DNA of 64,000 nucleotides from Dipteris shenzhenensis (taxonomy: Eukaryota; Polypodiophyta; Polypodiopsida; Gleicheniales): NCBI GenBank assembly GCA_047967505.1, contig CM106540.1; one strand, given 5' to 3'. The notes beneath the pieces are model-generated. The model was not told where the DNA came from. It saw nothing but the letters and a program-made list of their open reading frames with translations, and searched no databases. Positions 55,433-64,000 of this stretch are shown in pieces. Position numbers and translations under genes: made by a program. The first letter of the stretch is position 1. Every line of letters starts with the position of its first letter.

Positions 55433-57227
55433 AGTAATAGAAAAGTTCATATTAACCAATTGTGTCTCCCTATATGCTCTCTTTGTCCTCATCATCATCA
55501 ATCTCCACATTGGTTGGCTATCAAATTTTGTGCGTTTCTTGTTACTTTTTGGAAATAACTCCTCATCATATGAACTCTTGTTTCACTTTTATGTGAACCC
55601 TTGTGCTAGTGCATTATTAGCATGCCTCTCTTATGCATTAGGGACCCCTTCTTTGGTGTCTCCCTCTTTTAGCTAAGACACATGTCCTTCATTGAGGTAT
55701 GCCCTTGCCATGAGGATAGTTTAACAACCATTGAGAAATATCAATTATTGTATAGGTTAATTAGCTTGGTGCTATGCAAGATAATATTCACCTACACCAC
55801 TTGTACCATACATGTCCCATGATGGGTTGACAGTGCAAAAAAGTTTGAAAATTGCCATTAGCTTTTATCTATGCCAGTGAAGCTAGAGAACATGATGTTG
55901 GAAAGAAGCAAGCACAAATCTTGCAATGGTTTTGTGGTTAGTCTCAAAGTTTGTGTTGTGGAATGAGAAAGGGTATTATGATTATTTATTTGTATGTAGT
56001 TCACTTCATCCTTCATAATCATTAAAGCATTGCACTTAAGAGCTGGTGAATTAGCAGTTTATAGAATATATTCCTAGATTGCTCTTGAATTGTTAATTAT
56101 CAAAAAGCATGTGTTCTTGAATCCTATTCCCATCTTCGAGGGCCATGGCCATCCTCAGTTGATTTGATAAACACACTTAAAAATGGTATCACCCTATGGA
56201 AACATTGCCAATTTAGTGTGCACATTGTTTTGTCCACAATGGCTGCTTAACCTTTGCATAGGTTGATCTTCTCAAAGACATGTTTAATATCTTCTTTGTG
56301 TGGCTAAGATCCATTTCTCTTGGTTTTGAAATTCAAATTAATGGATTCTCATGTTGGACGTACATTAATCTACATGTTTGATTGTTGTATAAATGTCAAC
56401 AAACTCCAAGAGTGCATTTCCACAATGCATAGGGGAAAAGAGGAAGGTGATAAGATTAGAATTAACACTATCAATACAAATCAACAAATGAAGTAAGCCA
56501 CACCTAAAAGATCACCAAATGATTAATCAAATGCAAAGATCATTGGAGCTCTTTGTTCATTACAAATCTACATGCCAAAATGAAGAGAAAGAAGCAACCA
56601 TGGAATCATTATCAATGCACACAATCTTGTATCCATGATATTTGATACTCTCAAAATTGATTATGCCACATAGAATTCTACATCAAAGACCCAATTACAA
56701 CAACTCATTTTACTACAACCAATATGATAGGAGGAACTCTAGATACAATCACCTAAGGAAAGCAATCATAAAGATTTTTCCCACAAGTGAATTCTCCATA
56801 GGACCTTCAACTTCATCAATCTTGGACCAAAGAAAAGGGAAGCTCGGCAAAATACTATTATAGCCAAGAAGAAAGGGAAGCTCGACGAAATACTATTGCA
56901 ACTAAGAAGAAATGACTACTGCGATAACAAAATGGCCACATCTAAAGAAAGTCAAGATCAATTGTGGACCAACCGAATTCCAACCACCAAACATTTCCAT
57001 GGCCAGCTCAAAACTTCGAACTCAAAGAACCTATTATCCATGGATGGGTAAACAAATGGAATTTTCACCCTTTTTTGATAAGTGGCCATGAGATCAATGT
57101 GTGTATGGAGTAGCGACAAAGCTTTGATTGTAATAACTTAAGCCTTGAGAGAATGTTCAATTGATCTAATAGGATATATATAACCAAAAAAGTCTCTAGA
57201 AACGATCTAGACGAACTTGCAATGGTA
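55433..57227. other. Intergenic AT-rich DNA
   Basis: No gene recognised. It lies downstream of the integrase of gypsy H in that element's orientation, so it may hold its decayed 3' end. Confidence 0.45.
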
Positions 57228-57440
57228 CACTAGAGAGAAGAATTCTTCAGCACATGCTTTGCATAGAGAAAGGAAATCTTATCACATGCTTTATTTGCAT
57301 AGGGAGAGGAATTCCCTACAACATGCTTTTAGAGAGAGAAAACCCTTACCACCTATTTTACATAACGAGAGAAAATTCTTACCACATGCTTTGTATAGAG
57401 AGAGAGAATCCTTACCACATGTTATGGCAAGAGCAAGGAA
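57228..57440 (+). repeat. Degenerate 40-45 bp tandem repeat
   Basis: About five units of the type GAGAGAA(T)TCTTACCACATGCTTTGCATA. One frame gives repeats like YHMLCIEREN; a stop-free run is likely a by-product of unit length. Confidence 0.8.
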
Positions 57441-57609
57441 TGTATAAAAAATCCCATAATGCAAAGACACTCGAAATCTTTAGGTAGTATCTTCACTCTT
57501 ATTTTGTGTCCTTGTGCACTCTAAACTTTAGTATCCATGCTTCTTCAAAACTATCAATGTGTGAAAATCTTTTTCAAGACTTAATTTATCCAAGAAGGGG
57601 CGAGCAAAG

Positions 57610-58790
57610 TGGTCGCTTTGTGAGCTACTTTGTATGCCCACAATATTGCATGTAACTTTGAGACTGAGTCAATTGTATTGAGATTGACTGTTCTAGTATG
57701 GCTTTTATGAAATTTTTGGTAGCCTTAGCTTGGTCATCACTTTGGGGATAGAAGGTGGTTTGATGCATTATCATAAGGGTTTTGGAACAACTTGTTCATG
57801 AAAGGAGTGTGTACCTTAATCACTAACAAACTCAATTAGGTTTGATAGATGATGTTCTTCAACCAAAATTCAAGAAGTACTGTAGGTCATGTTTTCCCTC
57901 AATGCTTTACTTTGATGCAATTAGTGGCATATTCTATTGCAAGTAGAATGTACTAAATTTAGATTGGTTGGGTGAGTTACCATGAAAGGTTTCCCAAGGA
58001 TAATTTAGATTTAGTGTCGACATAATACAAGATGGTCTGCTCATTAGCAAACACCATACTTGCTTTAGTAGCAGTGGGTATTTTGGGGTGTTTGAGTGAC
58101 GAGTTTGGCCTTGGAGTGTCATCCAACCAATCCTTGGTCTGCTTCCTTGAGGACCATGGGTCGTCCATACACTAAGACTCATCAATCTCTCAATTGTTAT
58201 TCCCCCTTTAGATACATGATGGCCTAGCAAAATACTTGAAGGCACACAAGGCATGCACTTGGATGGCTTTAGGGAGAGACTTGGAAGGATTTAACGAGAG
58301 AATAATTTCTTGACACCAATGGAAGGCTTTGCATACGTATTTTATATGAAAGTCGATGCAAAAAGAATCTAGGTAGATAGTGAGGAAAGTCGTTAGGTCT
58401 TCTAAAAGTTCTACTTGGGTCGACATGATGTAAAAGTTATTGAAGTAGATAGCAAGAAAATCCATTATGCATTGTCAAAATTTGTCTACCATAAATCTTT
58501 GGAAAATCGATGTTGCATTTTGAAGGGAAAAGGACATCACCGTGCATCTATTTTCTCCCAATTTTTCATCGATCTTCTTCTATGTTTGAAAATATGGTCT
58601 AGCTATTCTATTGATCCATGAATGAGTACATTTTGTGTCCTACTACTTGATTTAGTATGCTATCCACTATGAAGGGGATGGGATCACCATTTTCTTTGGC
58701 ATAAGAACAATAGGAAATATCTAATCAGTTCAATCAATGGCATAGGTGAATCTTCCTTGCACTAACTAGTCCAATTGCACTTTGACTTGA
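57610..58790 (-). mobile_element. Ty3/gypsy retrotransposon H remnant, antisense
   Basis: On the - strand: RT (PFIVDSILNQVVGHKMYSFMD near 58680-58617; IYFNNFYIMS near 58450, where YFNN replaces YLDD; LLGHHVSKGGI near 58230). A gap replaces RNase H. Integrase pieces follow: SD-stop-GTH near 57825, HQTTFYPQSDDQAKATKNF near 57770, and LHAILWAYKVAHKATT near 57660. Multiple stops; the RT active site is lost. Confidence 0.75.
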
Positions 58791-58810
58791 CTATCATAAT
58801 TGGGCATCAT

Positions 58811-58946
58811 GGGTATCTTTGTTGCTGCACTGGTTTGGTATCTACTACCAGTGGTATCTAGTCCTAGCAGATCTCGCAGGACTCTCTATAGATTTTTATG
58901 GCTACTTGGTATCTTTGTTGCTGGATTGGTTTGGTATTTGCTACCA
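58811..58946. repeat. Two 40-bp direct repeats
   Basis: GGTATCTTTGTTGCTG followed by TGGTTTGGTAT and CTACCA occurs at 58811-58850 and 58907-58946. Confidence 0.85.
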
Positions 58947-60280
58947 ACAAATCCTAAGGGTTACTCCTTGGATATTTTTAGAACTCTAAGAAAGAGCATC
59001 CTTCTACTTAGTGAACAACCTTTCTTACTTGATGCCATAATGCCACTTTGACTATTTGGATAACCTCTCGGGGAGGTCACTCATATTATGTAACCCTATC
59101 ACGTGAGTTCAACAGAAGGATATTTTTAATTTCTAAAATTAATAGAATTTAACTTACATAAGGGATTATTTAAAATCATTTCAAAAAAAATTTACAGATT
59201 CGTATAGAAAAAGGGTGCATTTTATTAATAAAAAATCTACAGATAAGGGATTTTACAAATAAGCCTTGAACGCACGTGATATAGAGAGTTTATACATGGT
59301 GACCCCCCCGAGGATAACCTTTACTATGTGAGGGCTCCAAGTTCAAACTCCTATAGAGGCTTGGGGATAAATTCATTAATTCCCAATCCTTCTTGGTTGG
59401 ATAAGAAAATAGAGTACTGGCTATTGCATGGTACTTGAGATTTCCATGATCTATTGTTCTCCTTCTCTATATTCAAGGAAATGTCCTCAGTCTTAGTCCC
59501 ACTATTAAGCCACATTGTTTGCTTATTGAGCCTCCTCCATCTCAACTGCTACCTACAACAAATCAAACCCATGTACAAAGATGCTATTCAACTCGATGAG
59601 ATGCATTTCCACATATTGAGAAAATTAAATCCCCTACTTCTAAGTTGCAAGGTTTGCTGGTGGAATTGAGATGCTTCTTGTGTTGGGTGCTATCTTGATT
59701 TTAGTATTTGCAACTCTAATAGTCAAGTAATAATCATGATCTTTAGTTCTAAATGGTCATCATCTTGATTTCCCAATCATGCATAGCCTTTGAATTTTTT
59801 AGCCATGGCCTTCCCGAATCCCAACAAAAGATGGTAGCATTTCCCTCTATGGCTATTACAACAAGAGTAACTATGTAGTACAATCCACTCATGTTGATGC
59901 AAACATCTTAAAGCATTCCCTTAGGATCGACCAACTACTAGTCGTCCATCCTTAGTTGTATGGGAGGGGGCCCCATTTATGTCATTCATGGCTTCTTGAC
60001 TAATTCCTATGGCAAAATTGTTGAAGAGAGGATAAATACAAGGTAAATTACTATGTACCCTACTCCGAACCACTCGAAGTGTCCTTTGAATAACTTGACT
60101 CATCCGTGTCTCTGCCTGATCCCACAGCCTCCCTACCTCTGCCCAATCCTTAGGCCTTCTCTCTTTCCTTCGTGTCCCCACTTGCAAGCTCCTCCACCTT
60201 TGTGTAGCTTGGGGTCTTGGTGGGGTCCAACTGGCCATCCTAAGAATGAAACAATTAAACAAATGAGATTCTATCTCTTT
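58947..60280. other. Intergenic DNA between gypsy H and the LINE
   Basis: A - strand frame at 60262-59921 (MASWTPPRPQATQRW; QEAMNDINGA) could be gag-like sequence of element H, but this is weak. Confidence 0.35.
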
Positions 60281-61865
60281 TTTTTTGTGCAGAAAAAGTT
60301 TGTGTTATATTAGAATATCATCATCATCAACATGAATATTTACATGTTCTTTGGTAAAGAACAACCAGCCCCCATGGGGAGAGTTTCATCAAAACATTTC
60401 TGAGCAATAATCTTGAAGTAAAAAACACTCAAAAAACAGTAGCAGCAGGGTCAAAAGAGGGGGACATAGGAGTCATTAGTGTCATCTGTATTGTCATCAT
60501 TGAAGTAGTCACAGTAATTGAAGCTCTCTGAGTCCCCAAAGCTGTCAGTGTCATCTGTCTGGGCTTCACAAGGTGAGTCTGGTTCCTTCTTGATAGGTGT
60601 GGAGGGTACCTGTTTAAGAAACTTAGTGATCTCAGCAGGGACTACAAAGGTCATGGAATTATCAATCCCAAAGCAGCTTTGAGTGTGTTCTTATAAGTCA
60701 GCATTGAAGAGGGCAACCTCTGCTTTGAAATTGTGAATCATTTCTATGATTTTCTTCTGGTCCTGCTTAGCTAGTTAACAAACAGTAAGTCAGCTTGCAA
60801 AATAATTTGATTAAACTAAAGATTATTCCTGGTTACCCATATGAATTAAAGTGCATGTGCTCTCAGGGGTGACCAAGTATCCCGTTTTGTCCTAGCAGAG
60901 TCTCTAAGTAAGATGGCCTTCCAATTCATTGGCTCACTTGTCTCCAGTTGGACTATTTTCCAAACCTTTCTGGCCACAAGACAAGCCACAAAGAGATGGA
61001 AGATATCTTCATTGGTAGAGAGGCAGTTCATACATTTACCATTACCCGTCCCAATCTTGAGTCCTCTAACATTGGTCCACACAGATTTATGCAATATGAG
61101 CCACATCAGGGAAGATATTTTGTCTGGGATTGAAGGAGACTAAATGGCACAGAACCTAAATTTCCATTTCTCTTTGGAGTCATGAAGTTTCCACATGTCA
61201 TTAAGAACCCTACAAAGATCTCCCATGTCCCTGCTTGGTGTGGGTATAGGGAAGAAAGAGGTACTCTCCACCTAGCTGAACTCTCTACTATAAACTAGGA
61301 AAGATCCACCCTTCCACTGTTAGTTACCACTCCAAAGCTGTATTCTACCCATAACAAGTGATTGGCTTTTATTATTTAGGCTGAACTCTCTCCTAATCTC
61401 TGTCCATGTTTTCCACCTTAGTTTAGCTCTATTCCACAACTCCCCCCAGCTTTGCAACCCCTTTTTAAAGAGAAGAGTTGCCTTAGCTATTTCTTCATCA
61501 AAAAGCACAGCTTCTTTGAAAATGATAGAAATCCAAATTGAGTCCAAGGTCATAAAAGCTCCTTTACCTAAAAAGACAATTTGGCTTTTGATCCCTTCAA
61601 AAGCTGTCGAAAGAGAGACTCAAAGCTGGTAGCCTTTAGGTTTGCAGGGCTTTGGGTTACAAATAGCTAACAACATGGGGTAGTTTTTCCACTTGAGGAC
61701 TCTAAGGGTTCTTAGGGAGTCCCCCTCCAAAGCCGGAATTAACAGATTCATAAAAACTAGGTGACCTAAGCTATAACATAGGGTTGAAACTTGAATGTAA
61801 AGCCCTTGGTGATACATGCTTTGGATGTCTTGGAAATACCCTCTTATCATTATCTTTGAATTCTC
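60281..61865 (-). mobile_element. LINE ORF2 C-terminal remnant with zf-RVT motif
   Basis: On the - strand, frames near 61850-61620 and 61553-61320 precede a zf-RVT-like segment (61106-60846) with CMNCLSTNEDIFHLFVAC, that is CX2CX8HX4C, followed by ARKVW. This is typical of the region after RT in plant LINEs. A T9 run on + at about 60281 could be the poly-A tail. An acidic 67-aa frame (60654-60451) lies in the tail region. The 5' end is undefined. Confidence 0.65.
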
Positions 61866-61980
61866 TGCAAGTCTCTAGATCTTATCATGTTGGGAAGTTA
61901 CCCAGCAATCATGTGTAAGTTGGTGGGAGATCATGTGCCTTAACTTTCAGAGGAGGTTAATCTTGTGAGAGAGAGTTTTG

Positions 61981-62007
61981 TTTGTGTGTGTGTGTGTGTG
62001 TGTGTGT
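61981..62007. repeat. (GT)n microsatellite
   Basis: An uninterrupted GT run of about 13 units. Confidence 0.95.
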
Positions 62008-62371
62008 TTAGAAGTGTGGTATAGTGTGTGTGCGCCCATGTTGGTATGTATGTATATGTTTTTCGTATATTTTATTAAAATTTCTGAACGTTTGAGATTT
62101 ATAAATGAAACCTTAAATTTTATTAAACACAATCTGTGATCTCAACCTTGGACTCCTTAACAAAGTAAGCTTCACCAAATACAAAGGAAAAACACGGAAG
62201 ACCCTTCACTTCCTCACCAGGGCCAAAAAATCAACTGTTATGCAAACACCCCACGCGTCACTAGTATGTCCAAGAACGACACAAAAATGTTTTACGAAGA
62301 ATAAATGGCGGGGTACTGTTGCTGGTTTGAGTGCTTCGTTTCTCATCTGAAATTCTATATTTCCGACGAGC

Positions 62372-63552
62372 TTAAGTCGACTGCAGTTCAGAAGGAGATG
62401 TTGGCTGTGTTAAGCCCCAACCCTGTCCGACCAGATACACCCAGCGATCCTGTAGAAGATATACTAATGTCATCACGGACAATTGCACCGAGAAGGCGAT
62501 GTTAAGTGTTCGAATGCTTTCTTTTGTTATCAATTCCCACACCTTCATGCCAATATAGAGATTTAGAAATCCCAGAATCATTGTTCCGCTTCCAAGTAGC
62601 CAGTGAACTCCATACAAGATAGATCTTGCACGTACTCCTCTGCAGCGCATTTAACAGAAAACCAAACAACGTAGCTTCCGCAGGCTGCATTGCAATTGCA
62701 AACTGTGCAAGTCCTATCCCATATTGTACAATTTTGCGCAAGAGTATGCAGATTCTAAGACAGATTAAGGCATCGTCCTTAGCGGTCAATGGGGTCAGAA
62801 AACTTTACAGGTTAGGTCGGAGGAATCCAATGATCGGTTGAACCCAGATGAGAACCCACAAGCTCATTCCTAGCCGCTCATGAGTGTGACGAAAATTGTA
62901 ACCGAAATTTTTGAAAGAGAACGCGGCTCCTGCAGTCATTGCTGCGATGCCTGCAGTCTGCAATTACGCAATAACTCTGTCAATAATGGTCTGGCAGTGC
63001 AGTTTTATACACGTCAAAGGTTAACGGGTGCCGAAACTTCATGACGACAAGATTCAGCGAGCTTCGAAGCCATCTAACTTTCCACATTGCTGACTCGTTT
63101 GCCAGCACGCCTCAGTAACGTACCTGAACAATAATATGCAAATAAAAAATTATCGACGTAGCCTTCGAGTATCTCTCGCCTTTTATTGTAGCATTTTTCA
63201 TCAGACGCGCTGTAAGGATTCCGGCTGGCAGGAGAAGACCGATGGAAGCGTACATCAGCCAGCCATGAATCTTCACCGGGTCGAGAGATCTCTGCATAAA
63301 TAGATGAAAGCAAGAAAAGGCCGCGTTATTTATAAGTTGCTGGACAGAGCGGGAGCACAAATCAACTCCGTAACTAGTGCGTATGTTTAAAGTCAGAGAG
63401 AGGAAGGTGCAAACTACTAATACTTTCTTGGGCCTGGGGCGCTCTTCTGCCACAGCTACATCTATAATGAAACTTAGAGCTGCTAAAGTAGTGATAATAA
63501 GGCCGCGGAAGGCGATGCTGGAATGAGAGCGCCTCATTTTCTTTGAATGCAA
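62372..63552 (-). CDS. Cytochrome b561-domain transmembrane protein, 4 exons, 237 aa
   Basis: Cytochrome b561 proteins carry electrons across membranes through two haems held by four histidines in a helical bundle. Exons (- strand): 63552-63424, 63291-63124, 62957-62809, 62639-62372, summing to 714 nt. All introns are GT-AG and phases match. A hydrophobic N-terminal segment (residues about 13-35, ending AVAEE) looks like a signal peptide. Haem-ligand candidates are the H of KIHGWLMY, the H of FYLHIIVQ, the HTHERLG region of exon 3 and GVHW of exon 4. RPNLGV and LGFLNLYIGM match the C-terminal helices, and VYLLQDRWVY ends the domain. No DOMON/DM13 domain precedes it, so it resembles the short signal-peptide b561-domain plant group. 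An alternative start is the Met at residue 6 (63537). Intron 1 (132 nt) is in frame and has no stop. Confidence 0.85.
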
Positions 63553-64000
63553 GCTATGAATTATATGACGCTGAGCGATGCTGGAAGTAGGAGTTGAGAG
63601 CGTCCGATTTTAGTTGCATGCGTTGTTTGCGAGATGGTATGAGGCGTTGATTCACAGTCTGCTGCACAATTAATTGATTTGTGTGACGATAATTTTATAC
63701 TCTCACAAGTCGGCACTAGCATATGTATATAGCACAGACACTTGTTAGATTTTAGGTCGGGTACGAGGCCGACTAACGCCTCCTACCGGGACTAGGATCA
63801 CTCATTCTTCACACAAACCATAGGATCACTCATTCTTCACACAAAACATTTTTCTAAACATAATACAAACTAGTAACATGACCCTTGTACCACAGGTTTG
63901 AGAACACCTCCGCTCGCTCTCAAGGTGATATCTTAAAAATGCCATTAATTTTGATAAATACAATTTCAAGTTTCAAGACCCCCTTTCCCCATAGGCACCC
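63553..64000. other. Upstream region of the b561 gene
   Basis: Presumed promoter and 5' UTR of the - strand gene. Apart from the 28-bp tandem repeat no element was assigned. Confidence 0.4.
63793..63847. repeat. 28-bp tandem repeat upstream of the b561 gene
   Basis: TAGGATCACTCATTCTTCAC plus ACAAA occurs at 63793 and 63821. Confidence 0.92.

Noticed and set aside
58800-59051. Small membrane protein with repeated WYLLP segments
   Set aside because: It is a 40-bp direct repeat translated twice, without homologous family or gene signals.
59320-59350. tRNA-like B box (AAGTTCAAACTCC) as a SINE
   Set aside because: No matching A box at the proper distance and no poly-A tail or flanking duplication was found.
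1-64000. CRISPR arrays, bacterial operons, rRNA or tRNA genes
   Set aside because: The window is plant nuclear DNA; no tRNA cloverleaf, rRNA block or spacer-repeat array was seen.

Overview
The window is nuclear DNA of a land plant. It holds one complete plant villin gene on the + strand (coding 14223-51837, 22 coding exons, 943 codons before the stop). A second complete gene, a small cytochrome b561-domain protein, lies on the - strand near the right end (63552-62372, 4 exons, 237 aa). Almost everything else is transposable-element debris. Very long, retrotransposon-filled introns, Ty1/copia elements primed by initiator tRNA-Met, plant-type LINEs, a Tourist-like MITE and AT-rich unique sequence point to a large plant genome (fern, lycophyte or gymnosperm type). 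The species cannot be fixed from the sequence.

Layout. 1-5480: flank with a LINE 3' tail and a CpG/pyrimidine-rich block (about 2040-2480) that could be the villin promoter and 5' UTR. 5484-11476: an antisense LINE remnant split by a young copia element (A, 5701-10886) with a perfect 5-bp target duplication. 11477-14222: unclassified repeats. 14223-20716: villin exons 1-6. 20717-29419 (intron 6): copia B interrupted by a solo LTR, fused tail to tail with antisense copia C. 29420-30307: exons 7-10. 30308-37086 (intron 10): copia E, whose 3' LTR carries a 526-bp MITE. 37087-37735: exons 11-13. 37736-48666 (intron 13): decayed copia G, microsatellites, gypsy F and an inverted copy of a repeat also present in intron 1. 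48667-51837: exons 14-22, including an 11-nt microexon and ending with the villin headpiece. 51838-62371: satellite-like tandem repeats, a decayed antisense gypsy (H) and an antisense LINE.

The villin reading frame was rebuilt from splice sites. All exon phases agree and the summed coding length is 2832 nt, divisible by three, so the host gene looks intact despite carrying more than 25 kb of intronic sequence rich in retroelements. The two host genes share no obvious pathway: one is an actin-filament regulator, the other a transmembrane electron carrier.

The most unusual signal is a dense array of CCGTACA/GTAC motifs in the leader or 5' region of four retroelements (A, B, C, F) from at least three families, including both copia and gypsy. 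The motif matches the known plant SBP-box (SPL) binding consensus TNCGTACAA. Other points are a likely GC-AG intron, a second suspected one, the 11-nt microexon, and a 29-kb-spaced inverted repeat bracketing villin exons 2-13.
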